A DNA stretch of 64,000 bases from Pseudogulbenkiania ferrooxidans 2002. Lineage in GTDB: Bacteria; Pseudomonadota; Gammaproteobacteria; Burkholderiales; Chromobacteriaceae. Of the stretch, positions 28,336 through 38,586 are shown one piece after another. The notes beneath the pieces are model-generated. The model was not told the origin of the DNA. It made no database searches and saw nothing but the letters and a program-made list of their open reading frames with translations. Positions within the stretch are counted from its first letter, which is position 1; the number at the start of each line of letters is the position of its first letter. A program made the position numbers and the translations under genes. The DNA is taken from NCBI RefSeq assembly GCF_000174355.1, contig NZ_ACIS01000001.1:62001-126000 (forward strand), given 5' to 3'.

Positions 28336-29193
28336 ATGGAATCGGTCTCGCATCAAACGCATTACTTCGTGCCACAACCCTCGCGCTGGCCGGTGGTGGG
28401 TGCGCTGGCGCTGTTCTGCCTGGGCCTGGGCGCGGCACTGGCGGTCAACGGTGTCGGTTTTGGCAAGGTGTCGCTGGGGGTCGGCTTCGCCATCCTGTTC
28501 TACATGTTGTTCGGCTGGTTTGGCGACGTGATCCGCGAGAGCCTGAAAGGGGAGTATCACGGCAAGGAGGACACCTCGTTCCGTTGGGGGATGGGCTGGT
28601 TCATCTTCTCCGAGGTGATGTTCTTTGCCGCTTTTTTCGGCGCGTTGTTCTACGTGCGCACGATCTCGGTGCCCGAGCTCGGCAATTTCGAACACAAGCT
28701 GCTCTACCCGGATTTCGCCGCCGCGTGGCCCTTGTCCACCGGGCCCGGCATCACCCAGCCTTACCAGGCGATGGCGGCGTGGGGGCTCCCGGCCATCAAT
28801 ACGCTGATCCTGCTGTCGTCGGGCGCCACGCTGACCTGGGCGCACTGGGGGCTGATCCAGGGCAAACGCGCGTCGCTGACCATTGGCTTGGGGGCGACGG
28901 TGCTGCTGGGGGTGTTGTTTCTCAGCCTGCAGGCCTATGAATACCGCCACGCCATGCACGAGCTGAATCTGACGTTGGCCTCGGGTGCCTACGGCATGAC
29001 CTTCTACATGCTGACCGGCTTTCATGGCATGCACGTGCTGCTGGGGGCGATCATTCTGGCGGTGGTCTGGCTGAGGGTGATGCGGGGGCATTTCAACCCC
29101 GAGCACCATTTCGCCTTCGAGGCGGCGGCGTGGTACTGGCACTTCGTCGACGTGGTGTGGCTGCTGCTGTTTACCCTGGTGTACTGGCTCTAG
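28336..29193 (+). CDS. ctaE: Cytochrome c oxidase subunit III
   Basis: The 285-residue protein has seven predicted helices and family signatures such as FIFSEVMFFAAFF (about 92-104), GFHGMHVLLG (about 232-241) and a WYWHFVDVVWLLLF ending. It stabilises the catalytic core and proton uptake. The ATG at 28336 follows a CAGGAGAA ribosome site. The preceding 168 bases (28168-28335) contain no gene or clear signal. Confidence 0.94.
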   Translation: MESVSHQTHYFVPQPSRWPVVGALALFCLGLGAALAVNGVGFGKVSLGVGFAILFYMLFGWFGDVIRESLKGEYHGKEDTSFRWGMGWFIFSEVMFFAAFFGALFYVRTISVPELGNFEHKLLYPDFAAAWPLSTGPGITQPYQAMAAWGLPAINTLILLSSGATLTWAHWGLIQGKRASLTIGLGATVLLGVLFLSLQAYEYRHAMHELNLTLASGAYGMTFYMLTGFHGMHVLLGAIILAVVWLRVMRGHFNPEHHFAFEAAAWYWHFVDVVWLLLFTLVYWL

Positions 29194-29218
29194 GGAGCGC
29201 CGGCCAGTGTCTTAATTC

Positions 29219-29244
29219 TTCGGCCAACCTCAGGGTTGGCCGAA
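29219..29244. terminator. 11-bp hairpin with two inverted copies of the repeated word
   Basis: TTCGGCCAACC (29219-29229) pairs with GGTTGGCCGAA (29234-29244) around a TCAG loop, between the converging ctaE and DUF2909 genes. The right-hand copy departs from the 12-bp word in its last base. No long T-run follows. Confidence 0.75.
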
Positions 29245-29254
29245 CGAGCGGAAC

Positions 29255-29452
29255 TCACAGGTGATGGGGGCGCCACCAGCCGAACAGCGCGCCCAGAATC
29301 AGCAGGCAGAACAGGCCGATCGACAGCCCGACCCGGAGCGTCAGCGAGCGCACTACGCGTTGCGAGCCGGGCTCACTGCGCAACAGGCCGTTCAAGCCCC
29401 AGAACAGGGTGAGGATGATGCAGGCGAGCAGAACGAGCACGAGCAGTTTCAT
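29255..29452 (-). CDS. DUF2909 twin transmembrane protein
   Basis: The 65-residue protein has two membrane helices (about 2-22 and 42-60) joined by a polar loop with GSQRVVRSLTLRVG. Small DUF2909 proteins occur at this place in many beta- and gammaproteobacterial cytochrome oxidase clusters, often on the opposite strand, as here. It diverges from the SURF1 gene with only about 19 bases between the starts. Its function is unknown. Confidence 0.7.
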   Translation of the reverse strand: MKLLVLVLLACIILTLFWGLNGLLRSEPGSQRVVRSLTLRVGLSIGLFCLLILGALFGWWRPHHL

Positions 29453-29471
29453 ATCCGGTCCCCCTTTACCA

Positions 29472-30149
29472 GTGTCCTCTTGTAAGCCTAGACGAAAGTC
29501 CCGGGCTTGGCAGGCGCTGGGGTTGGTCCTGCTGGCCGGCGTACCCGGCCTCCTTTCTGTCTGGCAATGGCAGCGAGGCGAGGTTCGCTCCGCCCAACTG
29601 GCGGCGTTCGATGCGTCGGCACGACGTCCGGCAGAGCCCCTGCAGACGCGAGCGCTGTCCGCCGTGCCGGACATGAGCCGGGTGCAGCTGCAAGGCCGGC
29701 CGATGGCGGCGTCATTGCTGCTGGCCAACTCGCTGCTGGAGGGCCGCCCGGGGGTGAGGGTGTTGGTACCGCTGGCGCTGGCCGATGGCTCGGCGGTGCT
29801 GGTGGATAGGGGGTGGCTGGTAGACGCACGGGCAGGCACGCCGCTGCCGCCGTTGCCCGCCAAGCTGGACGGGCGCTGGATGCCCTTGCCGCAGCGCTTC
29901 ACGTTGCCCGGTGCGTTGCGTGGTACCCAGGGCCGGGTGGACGACGTCGATCCGGTGCAACTGGCCCGGCGCTTGGGCCGGCACTTGCGCGGCGGGGTGG
30001 TGGTGTTGGGTGAGACCACCGCGCCGTTGCGGGCCTGGCCCGCCCGGCCCCCCTTCGATCCCCGTCGCCACTATGGCTACGCTTTGCAATGGCTGCTGCT
30101 TGGGCTATGCCTGATAGCAGGGTCGGTGCTGTTGTGGAGGCGCACATGA
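29472..30149 (+). CDS. SURF1 family oxidase assembly protein
   Basis: The 225-residue protein has the SURF1 plan: an N-terminal helix (about 14-30) followed by SVWQWQRGEVR, a large periplasmic domain with GRPGVRVLVPLAL and VDRGW, and a C-terminal helix after RRHYGYALQW. Surf1 inserts haem a into subunit I. The start is uncertain: a GTG at 29472 gives a natural N-terminus, while in-frame ATGs at 29409 and 29415 would run into the opposite gene. The stop overlaps the next start. Confidence 0.82.
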   Translation: MSSCKPRRKSRAWQALGLVLLAGVPGLLSVWQWQRGEVRSAQLAAFDASARRPAEPLQTRALSAVPDMSRVQLQGRPMAASLLLANSLLEGRPGVRVLVPLALADGSAVLVDRGWLVDARAGTPLPPLPAKLDGRWMPLPQRFTLPGALRGTQGRVDDVDPVQLARRLGRHLRGGVVVLGETTAPLRAWPARPPFDPRRHYGYALQWLLLGLCLIAGSVLLWRRT

Positions 30150-30694
30150 TGTCATTGCCCATCGATGGCCAGCCCGCCCGTGCCGGGGGCGCGGTGCCGC
30201 GGCACCGAGGCCGCCTCAAGCTGTTCCTGATCGCCTTGTGTTGCATCAGCCCGGTGCTGGGTTCCTACCTGGCGTACTACCTGATGCCGCCGGCCGGGGG
30301 CAAGAGCTACGGCCAACTGCTGCAGGTGGCGCCGCTGGCCGGCGCGCGGCAGGAGGGGTGGCCCCGGGGCAAGTGGGTGCTGCTGACGGTGCAGGCCGGG
30401 CGCTGTTCCGATGACTGCAAGCAGCGGCGTTTCGTGCTTCGGCAGATTCATGCCGCGCAGGGGGAGGCTTTCACGCGGATGCAGCGCGTCGAGCTGCGCA
30501 CGCCGGATGCCGGCCCGCTGCCGGCGGGGCTGCTCGGGCTGCCGCTCGACCCCGCCGCCGCCTTGCGTCGCGACGGCTACTACCTGATCGATCCTCTGGG
30601 CAACCAGGTGATGTTCTACCCCGATCAGGCCGAGCCGGGGCCGGTCATCCGCGAACTGGCCCGTCTGCTCAAGACCAATAACGGTCTGGGCTGA
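30146..30694 (+). CDS. Membrane-anchored thioredoxin-like protein of the oxidase cluster
   Basis: The 182-residue protein has one N-terminal helix (about 27-49) and a periplasmic domain. That domain has a Cys pair in AGRCSDDCKQRRF (about 88-100), a spacing like the CxxxC of Sco proteins, and a GYYLIDPLGNQVMFY strand near the C-terminus. It belongs to the unnamed 'cytochrome oxidase assembly' proteins found between SURF1 and ctaA. A redox or copper role is an inference. The ATG at 30146 has GGAGG five bases upstream and overlaps the SURF1 stop. Confidence 0.75.
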   Translation: MMSLPIDGQPARAGGAVPRHRGRLKLFLIALCCISPVLGSYLAYYLMPPAGGKSYGQLLQVAPLAGARQEGWPRGKWVLLTVQAGRCSDDCKQRRFVLRQIHAAQGEAFTRMQRVELRTPDAGPLPAGLLGLPLDPAAALRRDGYYLIDPLGNQVMFYPDQAEPGPVIRELARLLKTNNGLG

Positions 30695-30826
30695 GAGCGG
30701 GCGCCGCGTGCCGGTCCGGGCGCGCAAGACTCACGGCCTGTGCCGTATCCGCCGCGGCCAGCCTAGGCCTGCCCGGTGGGCCAAACGGTCCTGACCACGA
30801 CGGGAAACCCGTCCGAAAGGGGAGAC

Positions 30827-31843
30827 ATGAGAAAGCTCATCGGTTTCGCCATCCTGCTGGCCTGTCTCGTGGTGCCGTTCGGCGCCTACGTGCGTTTGTC
30901 CGACGCCGGCCTGGGCTGTCCCGACTGGCCAGGCTGTTACGGTCAGCTCTCGCCCCACCATGCCGCCGACACCATTCAGCAGATCGCCGTGGCCAACCCC
31001 GACGGCCCGGTGAGTCTGCCCAAGGCGTGGAAGGAAATGCTGCATCGCTACCTGGCGGCCTCGCTGGGGCTGGTCATCCTGCTCACGGCCGTGCTGGCCT
31101 GGCGGCGGCGTCACGAGCGGCTCCCGGCCAGTCTGTTGCTCGCCGGGGTAGTGGTGCAGGGCCTGCTCGGCATGTGGACCGTCACCCTGTTGCTCAAGCC
31201 CGCCATCGTCTCGCTGCACCTGATCGGCGGCATGAGTATCGCCGCCGGGCTGCTGTGGTTCGGCCTGCGTCGGCCGGCCGTCGAGGCGCCCCATGCCGTC
31301 ACCGGGCTGGCGTGGTTGCTGGTGCTGGCGGTGCTGCTGCAGATCGCGCTCGGCGGCTGGGTCTCGTCCAATTATGCCGCGCTGGCGTGCCAGGGCTTTC
31401 CGACCTGCAACGGCGCCTGGCTGCCGCCGGCGATGCGCTTCGAGCACGCCTTCCATCTGTGGCGGGAGCTGGGCATGGCACCGGACGGCACACCGCTCGA
31501 CAGCGCTAACCTGATCGCCATCCACTGGTTGCATCGTGCCGGCGCCGTGCTGGTGTCGCTGCTGGTATGGAGCCTGGTCTTGAGCGGCTGGCGCCAGGCT
31601 GCGCTGCGTCCGTCGCTGTTGTTGTTGCTGGGGGCCTGGCTGCTGCAGGTGGCGCTGGGCATCGCCAATGTGCTGTTGCAACTGCCGCTGCCGCTGGCCG
31701 TGGCGCACAACGCCGGGGCATTGTTGCTGCTGTCGGTGACGGTGCTGCTCGCCGCGCAATGCCGCTGGCGCGCCTTGCCGGCGCTGCCCACGCTGTCCGT
31801 CCGGCTGCACCATGGCCTGACCGACAAAAGGAGCCTGCAATGA
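30827..31843 (+). CDS. ctaA: Haem A synthase
   Basis: The 338-residue protein has about eight helices in two repeats. [17 protein letters not shown] (about 22-38) and the matching His positions ([25 protein letters not shown]) bind haem. It oxidises the methyl group of haem O to make haem A. A GGGGAGA ribosome site precedes the ATG at 30827. Its stop overlaps the ctaB start (ATGA), so the two haem-modifying enzymes are coupled. Confidence 0.93.
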   Translation: MRKLIGFAILLACLVVPFGAYVRLSDAGLGCPDWPGCYGQLSPHHAADTIQQIAVANPDGPVSLPKAWKEMLHRYLAASLGLVILLTAVLAWRRRHERLPASLLLAGVVVQGLLGMWTVTLLLKPAIVSLHLIGGMSIAAGLLWFGLRRPAVEAPHAVTGLAWLLVLAVLLQIALGGWVSSNYAALACQGFPTCNGAWLPPAMRFEHAFHLWRELGMAPDGTPLDSANLIAIHWLHRAGAVLVSLLVWSLVLSGWRQAALRPSLLLLLGAWLLQVALGIANVLLQLPLPLAVAHNAGALLLLSVTVLLAAQCRWRALPALPTLSVRLHHGLTDKRSLQ

Positions 31844-32739
31844 CGACGCTGAGCCGCGACCTCACCCGGAGCCACGTGCGCGCCTTGTGGCAATTGGCCA
31901 AGCCGCGCGTGGTGGCGCTGATCGTGTTCTGCGCCGTGATCGGCATGTTCCTCGCCACGCCCGAGCTGCCTTCGGCCAACCTGGTGATTCCCGCCACGCT
32001 CGGCATCGCGCTGGTGGCCGGGGCGGCGGCGATGGTCAACTGCCTGGTCGAGCGCACCGTCGACGCGCGCATGCGCCGCACCGCCTGGCGCGCCACCGCA
32101 CGCGGCGAGGCCGGCGTGCTGGAGACGCTGCTGGTGGCACTCGGCGCCGGCGGTTTCGGCATGGCGCTGCTGGTGGCCTTCGTCAACGCCCTCACCGCCT
32201 GGCTGACGCTGGCCACCTTCGTCGGTTACGCCATCGTTTATACCCTGCTGCTCAAGCCCAACACCCCGCAGAACATCGTGATCGGCGGTGCCAGCGGCGC
32301 CATGCCGCCGGTACTGGGCTGGGCGGCGGTCACCGGCGACATCAGCGCGCTGCCGTTGGTGCTGTTTCTGATCATCTACACCTGGACCCCGCCGCACTTC
32401 TGGGCGCTGGCGCTGTACCGCCGCGACGACTACGCCCGCGCCGGCCTGCCGATGCTGCCGGTCACCCACGGCATCCGTTTCACCACCCTGTCCATCCTGC
32501 TCTATGCCTGCCTCTTGGCCGGGGTGACGCTGCTCCCGGTCGCATTGCGCGAGGCAGGCCTGCTCTACCTTGTCGTCGTTGTCATGCTCAACGCCCGTTT
32601 TATCTGGCTTGCCGCCCATCTCCATCGCCAGTATGCTGACGCCCTCTCGCGCCGCACCTTCACCTGGTCGATCTGGTACCTGACCTGGCTGTTTGCGGCC
32701 CTGCTGATCGATCACTACTGGTGGATTGCTCCGTACTGA
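31840..32739 (+). CDS. ctaB: Protohaem IX farnesyltransferase (haem O synthase)
   Basis: The 299-residue UbiA-family membrane enzyme adds a farnesyl group to haem B. The Asp-rich motif [15 protein letters not shown] (about 67-81) and the second loop [13 protein letters not shown] (about 179-191) are the family's active-site segments. It feeds CtaA. One copy of the 12-bp repeated word lies inside the gene (31970-31981), read as Ser-Ala-Asn. The stop overlaps the sco start. Confidence 0.94.
   Translation: MTTLSRDLTRSHVRALWQLAKPRVVALIVFCAVIGMFLATPELPSANLVIPATLGIALVAGAAAMVNCLVERTVDARMRRTAWRATARGEAGVLETLLVALGAGGFGMALLVAFVNALTAWLTLATFVGYAIVYTLLLKPNTPQNIVIGGASGAMPPVLGWAAVTGDISALPLVLFLIIYTWTPPHFWALALYRRDDYARAGLPMLPVTHGIRFTTLSILLYACLLAGVTLLPVALREAGLLYLVVVVMLNARFIWLAAHLHRQYADALSRRTFTWSIWYLTWLFAALLIDHYWWIAPY
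31970..31982 (-). repeat. Repeated word CTTCGGCCAACCT inside ctaB
   Basis: An exact single copy within the coding sequence, covering codons for Ser-Ala-Asn-Leu. It is not part of a hairpin. Confidence 0.8.
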
Positions 32740-33326
32740 TGCGCGCATTCATAGTCAGACTGCTGACGTGCTTGTTGCTGGCTTCGCTGCTGGCCTGTTC
32801 GCCCGACACCCCGAAGGCGGAATTCAAGGGTACCGATATTGCCGGCGTCAAGTTCGGCGGCGACTTCACCCTGACCGATCACACCGGCAAACCCCGTTCG
32901 CTCAGCGAGTTCAAGGGCAAGGTGGTGGCGCTGTTCTTCGGCTATACCCATTGTCCCGACGTCTGCCCTACCACCATGCTCGAATTCGCCTCGGCGATGA
33001 AACTGCTGGGCTCCCAGGCCGACCAGGTCCAGGTGCTGTTCATCACCGTCGACCCCGAGCGCGATACCCCGGCGCTGCTGGCAGGCTACGTGCCGCATTT
33101 CGACCCCCGCTTCATCGGCCTGAGCGGCTCGCCGGAGGCCGTGCGCGAGGTCGAGGCACGCTTCAAGATCGTGGCGCAGAAGCGTGCCGAGCCGGGCGGC
33201 GGCTACAGCGTGGACCACAGCGCCGGCGCCTATTTGTTCGATCGGAGCGGACAATTGCGCGTCTATCTGCCTTACGGTTTGCCCGCGGCCGATCTGGCTC
33301 ATGATATAAAAGAGCTAATACGCTAA
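32739..33326 (+). CDS. SCO1/SenC family copper chaperone lipoprotein
   Basis: The 195-residue protein has a lipoprotein signal ending LLASLLAC (Cys at about 20) and a thioredoxin-like domain. The copper-binding CxxxC is in THCPDVCPTT (about 70-79) and the third ligand His in YSVDHSAGAYLF (about 155-166). It supplies copper to the CuA site of subunit II. The start overlaps the ctaB stop, making it the last gene of the oxidase assembly run. Length fits the family. Confidence 0.9.
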   Translation: MRAFIVRLLTCLLLASLLACSPDTPKAEFKGTDIAGVKFGGDFTLTDHTGKPRSLSEFKGKVVALFFGYTHCPDVCPTTMLEFASAMKLLGSQADQVQVLFITVDPERDTPALLAGYVPHFDPRFIGLSGSPEAVREVEARFKIVAQKRAEPGGGYSVDHSAGAYLFDRSGQLRVYLPYGLPAADLAHDIKELIR

Positions 33327-33327
33327 A

Positions 33328-34134
33328 ATGGGCGTCGATGCGCCGCCGAAGATACCGAAAGTCGTGATTGTGACCGAAGAAAACCGCTCCGATAGCCCGG
33401 TCGCCCCCAGTGACACGCTGGACCTGGCCAACTACACCCTGGCATCGCCGGTCGAGATTGCCCACCATCTGCGCAGCATTGCCCAGCAGGGGCATATGGT
33501 GACGGTGTTTTCCAACAAGGGCCGCACCTTCATCCTCACCCGTATCCTCGGCGTCGACGCCCAGAACGGCACCCTGACGCTGGACTGGGGGGCCGAACCC
33601 GGCGTCAACGAGCAATTCCTGGCCAGCGAGCGCAACGTCTTCGTCTGCTCGCCGGACGGGGTGAAAACCCAGTTCGTCACCGGCCAGCCACGGCGCATCG
33701 AGCTGGACGGACGCCCGGCGTTCGAGGTCGACCTGCCGGAGCAGGTGATCAAGCTGCAGCGGCGCGAGTTCTTCCGCATCCAGACCCCGGTCGCCAACCC
33801 GGTGATCTGCCGCATCGTCGACTACCCGCAGCACACGCTCGACCTGCCGCTGTTCGACATCAGCCTGGGCGGCCTGTCGTTCTGGCTGCCGTCGCCGACC
33901 ACGGCGGGTTTCGACGTCGGGCAGGTGTACTACGACTGCTCGCTCGACCTCAAGCCGCTGGGCGTGCTGCAGGTCCGCCTCGAAGTGCGCCACCGCCTGC
34001 CGGTCCAGCGCCGCAACGGACAGGATGCGCTGCGCATCGGCTGCGCCTTCCAGCAGCTGCCGACCGCCATGGAAAACCTGATCCAGCGTTACGTCGGCCA
34101 GCTCGAGCGCGAACGCCGCGCCCTGATGCCCTGA
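33328..34134 (+). CDS. PilZ-domain flagellar brake protein, YcgR-like
   Basis: The 268-residue protein has an N-terminal YcgR domain (about 30-135) and a C-terminal PilZ domain. The c-di-GMP-binding residues are RREFFRIQTP (about 147-156) and DISLGGLSFW (about 178-187). YcgR binds c-di-GMP and slows the flagellar motor. No flagellar gene is nearby. The start at 33328 has no good ribosome site; later GTG codons (about 33364-33370) are possible. It lies immediately before the histidine operon. Confidence 0.82.
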   Translation: MGVDAPPKIPKVVIVTEENRSDSPVAPSDTLDLANYTLASPVEIAHHLRSIAQQGHMVTVFSNKGRTFILTRILGVDAQNGTLTLDWGAEPGVNEQFLASERNVFVCSPDGVKTQFVTGQPRRIELDGRPAFEVDLPEQVIKLQRREFFRIQTPVANPVICRIVDYPQHTLDLPLFDISLGGLSFWLPSPTTAGFDVGQVYYDCSLDLKPLGVLQVRLEVRHRLPVQRRNGQDALRIGCAFQQLPTAMENLIQRYVGQLERERRALMP

Positions 34135-34173
34135 TGCCCAACCTTACTGAATATTGATTGCCTGAGCCTCGCC

Positions 34174-34815
34174 ATGACGCTGACGATTGCCCTGTCCAAG
34201 GGCCGCATTTTTGAAGAAACCCTGCCGCTCCTGGCCGCCGCCGGTATCGTTCCGGCCGAAGACCCGGAGTCCTCGCGCAAGCTGATCATCGGCACCAACC
34301 ATCCGGACGTGCGCCTGGTCATCGTGCGTGCCTCCGATGTGCCGACCTACGTGCAGTACGGCGCCGCCGACCTCGGCATCGCCGGGCGCGACGTGCTGAT
34401 CGAGCACGGCGGCGCCGGCCTGTACCAGCCGCTCGACCTCAACATCGCCAAGTGCAAGATGATGGTGGCGGTGCAGAACGGCTTTGACTACGACGATGCC
34501 GTCAAGCACGGCGCGCGCCTCAAGGTGGCTACCAAGTACCCCAAGATCGCCCGCGAACACTTCGCGCAGAAGGGCGTGCACGTCGACATCATCAAGCTGT
34601 ACGGCTCGATGGAACTGGCGCCGCTGGTCGGCCTGGCCGACGCCATCGTCGACCTGGTGTCCACTGGCGGCACGCTGCGCGCCAACAACCTGCTGGCGGT
34701 CGAGCACATCCTCGACATCAGTTCGCGACTGGTGGTGAACCAGGCCGCGCTGAAGCTGAAATACAACACCATCCAGCCGGTGCTGGATGCCTTCGCCTCG
34801 GCCGTGCCGGCCTGA
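34174..34815 (+). CDS. hisG: ATP phosphoribosyltransferase, short form
   Basis: The 213-residue protein is the short HisG type, which lacks the regulatory ACT-like domain and needs HisZ for activity and histidine feedback. [15 protein letters not shown] is at the start, and [14 protein letters not shown] (about 162-175) is the PRPP loop. It catalyses the first step of histidine synthesis. No hisZ is in this window, so it must lie elsewhere. It is the first gene of the his run. Confidence 0.93.
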   Translation: MTLTIALSKGRIFEETLPLLAAAGIVPAEDPESSRKLIIGTNHPDVRLVIVRASDVPTYVQYGAADLGIAGRDVLIEHGGAGLYQPLDLNIAKCKMMVAVQNGFDYDDAVKHGARLKVATKYPKIAREHFAQKGVHVDIIKLYGSMELAPLVGLADAIVDLVSTGGTLRANNLLAVEHILDISSRLVVNQAALKLKYNTIQPVLDAFASAVPA

Positions 34816-34833
34816 GCCAGAAACGGAACCAGC

Positions 34834-36126
34834 ATGCTGCGACTCTCTTCCTCCCAAGCCGATTTTGCCGAGCGCCTCAAGGCGCTGCTGGCGTTTGAAA
34901 CCGCGCAGGACCCGGCGGTCGATGCCGCCGTGGCCGCCATCTGCGACGACGTCAAGGCGCGCGGCGACGCGGCGCTGGTGGAGTACACCAACCGCTTCGA
35001 CCGCACCGATGCCGCCTCGATGGCCGGCCTGACGCTGTCGCGCGACGAGCTCGAAGCCGCCTACCACCGTCTTTCGGCCAACGTGCGCGAGGCGCTGGAA
35101 GCCGCCGCCGCGCGGGTGCGACGCTACCACGAGAAGCAGTTGATGCAGTCGTGGAGCTACGAGGACGAGGACGGCACGCTGCTGGGCCAGCAAGTCACCG
35201 CGCTCGACCGCGTCGGCATCTACGTGCCGGGCGGCAAGGCCGCCTACCCCAGCTCGGTGCTGATGAACGCGCTGCCGGCCAAGGTCGCCGGCGTGGGCGA
35301 GATCATCATGGTGGTGCCGACGCCGGGCGGCGAAAGGAATGACCTGGTGCTGGCGGCCGCCTACGTCGCCGGCGTCGACAAGGTGTTCACCGTGGGCGGG
35401 GCGCAGGCCGTCGCCGCGCTGGCCTACGGCACCGAGAGCGTGCCGCAGGTCGACAAGATCACCGGTCCCGGCAACGCCTACGTCGCCGCCGCCAAGCGCC
35501 GCGTGTTCGGCGTGGTCGGCATCGACATGGTGGCCGGCCCGTCCGAGATCCTGGTGATCTGCGATGGCGAGACCGATCCGGACTGGATCGCCATGGACCT
35601 GTTCAGCCAGGCCGAGCACGACGAGATCGCCCAGGCCATCCTGCTGTGTCCGTCGGCGGACTACATCGCCCAGGTGGAAGCCAGCATCGAGAAACTGCTG
35701 CCGAGCATGCCGCGCCGCGCCATCATCGAGGCCAGCCTCGGTAACCGCGGCGCGCTGATCGAGGTGATGGACCTGGCCGAGGCCTGCGCCATCGCCAACT
35801 ACATCGCCCCGGAACACCTGGAGTTGTCGGTGGCCGAGCCGGACACCTGGCTGCCCGGCCTCAAGCACGCCGGCGCCATCTTCATGGGCCGCTTCACCTC
35901 CGAGAGCCTGGGCGACTACTGCGCCGGCCCCAACCATGTGCTGCCGACCAGCCGCACCGCGCGCTTCGCCAGCCCGCTCGGGGTGTACGACTTCCAGAAG
36001 CGCACCAGCCTGATCCGCGTCTCGCACGCCGGCGCGCAGAAGCTCGGCCAGATCGCCAGCGTGCTGGCTCACGGCGAGGGCCTGACCGCCCACGCCCGCG
36101 CCGCCGAATTACGGCTGGATAAATGA
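34834..36126 (+). CDS. hisD: Histidinol dehydrogenase
   Basis: The 430-residue zinc enzyme oxidises histidinol to histidine in two steps. [19 protein letters not shown] (about 128-146), the Zn ligands in QAEHDE (about 256-261) and the catalytic Glu-His pair in APEHLEL (about 324-330) are all present. The ATG at 34834 follows GGAACC. It lies 18 bases after hisG. Confidence 0.95.
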   Translation: MLRLSSSQADFAERLKALLAFETAQDPAVDAAVAAICDDVKARGDAALVEYTNRFDRTDAASMAGLTLSRDELEAAYHRLSANVREALEAAAARVRRYHEKQLMQSWSYEDEDGTLLGQQVTALDRVGIYVPGGKAAYPSSVLMNALPAKVAGVGEIIMVVPTPGGERNDLVLAAAYVAGVDKVFTVGGAQAVAALAYGTESVPQVDKITGPGNAYVAAAKRRVFGVVGIDMVAGPSEILVICDGETDPDWIAMDLFSQAEHDEIAQAILLCPSADYIAQVEASIEKLLPSMPRRAIIEASLGNRGALIEVMDLAEACAIANYIAPEHLELSVAEPDTWLPGLKHAGAIFMGRFTSESLGDYCAGPNHVLPTSRTARFASPLGVYDFQKRTSLIRVSHAGAQKLGQIASVLAHGEGLTAHARAAELRLDK

Positions 36127-36257
36127 GGCGGGCAAGACCGTCCCCGGGTAGCCCAATCGGAACGAACGCGGTACGATGACGACTTGTCGCCACCCTGAGC
36201 CGGCCCCATGCCGGGCCGCAGCGTCCCGGCCGTGATCGGCCGGTTCGTGGAATCGAG

Positions 36258-37328
36258 ATGAAACTGTCTGCACAACACCTGGTCCGCCCTGAAATCGCCG
36301 CGATGGGGGCCTATCACGTCGCCGATGCCTCGGGCCTGATCAAGCTCGACGCCATGGAAAACCCCTACCGCCTGCCGCAACCGCTGCGCGCGGAACTGGG
36401 GCAGGCGCTGGCCGACGCGCTGATCAACCGCTATCCCGATCCGCACGGGGGCGGCTTGAAGCCGCAGCTCAAGAACGCCTTCGCCATCCCGGCGGCGGCC
36501 GAGGTGCTGCTCGGCAACGGCTCCGACGAAATCATCACGATGGTGGCACAGGCCCTGGCCAAGCCCGGCGCGGTGATGCTGGCCGCCGAGCCGTCGTTCG
36601 TCATGTACAAGATGAACGCGCTGTTCTCCCGGCTGGAGTACGTCGGCGTGCCGCTCAAAGCCGACTTTACCCTCGACCTGTCGGCGATGCTGGCCGCCAT
36701 CGAACGGCACCAGCCTGCCGTGGTGTTCCTGTCCTACCCCAACAACCCGACCGGCAACCGCTTCCCGCGTGAAGACGTGTTGGCGGTATTGGACGCCGCG
36801 CCGGGGCTGGTGGTGGTCGACGAGGCCTACCAGGCCTTCGCCGACGACAGCTTCATGGATCTCGCCGGCCGTGTCGACAACCTGCTGGTGATGCGCACGC
36901 TGTCCAAGCTCGGCCTGGCCGGCATCCGCCTAGGCTACGCCGCCGGTTCCCCGGACTGGATCTCCGAACTCGACAAGGTGCGCCCGCCGTACAACGTCAA
37001 CGTGCTGACCCAGGCGGCCGCCAAGGTGGCGCTCAAACACATGGACGTGTTCGACGCCCAGGCCAGCGAACTGCGCCGCGAGCGCGCCAGGTTGGCCGAA
37101 GCGCTGGCACAGTGGCCCGCCTGTACCGTCTTCCCGAGCGAGGCCAATTTCCTCACGGTCCGCGTCCCGGACGCCCCGGCCCTGTTCGACTACCTGCGTC
37201 AGCAGGGCATCCTGATCAAGAACCTGCACGGCGCCCATCCCTTGCTCGCGCATTGCCTGCGCTTCACCGTCGGCTCGCCGGACGAGAATTCCGCGGTACT
37301 TGCCGCGCTTAACGCCTATTTCGAATGA
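36258..37328 (+). CDS. hisC: Histidinol-phosphate aminotransferase
   Basis: The 356-residue PLP enzyme converts imidazole-acetol phosphate to histidinol phosphate. Motifs: [11 protein letters not shown] (about 92-102), [11 protein letters not shown] (about 156-166), [10 protein letters not shown] (about 184-193) and the PLP lysine in [12 protein letters not shown] (about 214-225). It is separated from hisD by 131 bases without a gene, so a second promoter is possible. It contains one copy of the 12-bp word. Confidence 0.94.
   Translation: MKLSAQHLVRPEIAAMGAYHVADASGLIKLDAMENPYRLPQPLRAELGQALADALINRYPDPHGGGLKPQLKNAFAIPAAAEVLLGNGSDEIITMVAQALAKPGAVMLAAEPSFVMYKMNALFSRLEYVGVPLKADFTLDLSAMLAAIERHQPAVVFLSYPNNPTGNRFPREDVLAVLDAAPGLVVVDEAYQAFADDSFMDLAGRVDNLLVMRTLSKLGLAGIRLGYAAGSPDWISELDKVRPPYNVNVLTQAAAKVALKHMDVFDAQASELRRERARLAEALAQWPACTVFPSEANFLTVRVPDAPALFDYLRQQGILIKNLHGAHPLLAHCLRFTVGSPDENSAVLAALNAYFE
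37089..37102 (+). repeat. Repeated word AGGTTGGCCGAAGC inside hisC
   Basis: A single exact copy read in frame as Arg-Leu-Ala-Glu-Ala. Confidence 0.8.
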
Positions 37329-37924
37329 CCATGCGCACCGCTACCGTTACCCGTAATACGCTGGAAACCCAGATCACCGTCAGCCTCAACCTGGACGGCA
37401 CCGGCCACTCCCATTTCGATACCGGCGTGCCGTTCCTCGACCACATGCTGGACCAGATCGCCCGACACGGCCTGATCGACATCGAAATCGTCGCCAAGGG
37501 CGACCTGCATATCGATGCCCATCACACCGTCGAGGACATCGGCATCACCTTCGGCCAGGCCTTCGCCAAGGCCATCGGCGACAAGAAGGGCATCCGCCGC
37601 TACGGCCACGCCTACGTGCCGCTCGACGAAGCGCTCTCGCGCGTGGTGATCGATCTGTCCGGCCGTCCCGGCCTGCAGTACCACATCGACTTCACCCGCG
37701 CCGCCATCGGCGGCTTCGACGTCGACCTGTTCTCCGAATTCTTCCACGGCTTCGTCAACCACTCGATGGTGACGCTGCACATCGACAACCTGCGCGGCGT
37801 CAACAGCCACCACCAGGCCGAGACCGTGTTCAAGGCCTTTGGCCGGGCGCTCAGGATGGCGGTCGAGTTCGACGAACGCATGGCCGGCGTGACGCCGTCC
37901 ACCAAGGGGACATTGACCGCATGA
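37325..37924 (+). CDS. hisB: Imidazoleglycerol-phosphate dehydratase
   Basis: The 199-residue monofunctional enzyme has the metal-binding clusters [16 protein letters not shown] (about 38-53), [10 protein letters not shown] (about 66-75), FFHGF and [12 protein letters not shown]. It carries no phosphatase domain, so histidinol phosphatase must be a separate protein. The ATG at 37325 overlaps the hisC stop; an ATG at 37331 is an alternative. Confidence 0.94.
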   Translation: MTMRTATVTRNTLETQITVSLNLDGTGHSHFDTGVPFLDHMLDQIARHGLIDIEIVAKGDLHIDAHHTVEDIGITFGQAFAKAIGDKKGIRRYGHAYVPLDEALSRVVIDLSGRPGLQYHIDFTRAAIGGFDVDLFSEFFHGFVNHSMVTLHIDNLRGVNSHHQAETVFKAFGRALRMAVEFDERMAGVTPSTKGTLTA

Positions 37925-38562
37925 AAGTCGCCGTTATCGACTACGGCATGGGCAACCTGCATTCCGTGCTGAAATCCGTCGAGGCCGTCAACGAGGTTGG
38001 CGCCGAGGTGTTTCTGACGCGCGACCCCGAGGCCATCGTCAAGGCCGACAAGGTCGTCTTCCCGGGGCAGGGCGCCATGCCCGATTGCATGCGCGAACTG
38101 AACAGCTACGGCCTGGCCGAAGCGGTGATCGAGACCACCAAGAGCAAGCCGTTCTTCGGCATCTGCGTTGGCGCCCAGCTGTTGTTCGAGCACAGCGAGG
38201 AGGGGAATACCCCCGGTCTCGGGCTGTTTGCCGGCAACGTGGTGCGTTTTGCCGACGGCATGGTCGACGCCAACGGCGATCGCCTCAAGGTACCGCACAT
38301 GGGCTGGAACCGGGTGTTCCAGACCCGGTCGCACCCGCTGTTCGCCGGCATCGACGACGGCGAGCGCTTCTACTTCGTGCACAGCTACCATTTCGCCCCG
38401 GCCGACCCCGGCCTGACCTTGGCCGAGAGCGAATACCCTGACCGGTTTTCCTGCATCGTGGGGCGCGACAACGTGTTCGCGACCCAGTTTCACACCGAAA
38501 AGAGCCACCGCGCGGGACTTCAGATGATGAAGAACTTCCTCGCCTGGGACGGCAGTGTCTAA
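37921..38562 (+). CDS. hisH: Imidazole glycerol phosphate synthase, glutaminase subunit
   Basis: The 213-residue class I glutamine amidotransferase has its nucleophile Cys in [12 protein letters not shown] (about 79-90) and the catalytic His-Glu in FHTEKSH (about 190-196). It passes ammonia to HisF. The start overlaps the hisB stop. Length is normal. Confidence 0.94.
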   Translation: MKVAVIDYGMGNLHSVLKSVEAVNEVGAEVFLTRDPEAIVKADKVVFPGQGAMPDCMRELNSYGLAEAVIETTKSKPFFGICVGAQLLFEHSEEGNTPGLGLFAGNVVRFADGMVDANGDRLKVPHMGWNRVFQTRSHPLFAGIDDGERFYFVHSYHFAPADPGLTLAESEYPDRFSCIVGRDNVFATQFHTEKSHRAGLQMMKNFLAWDGSV

Positions 38563-38586
38563 CTTACCGACAAATCACTCAGCACC

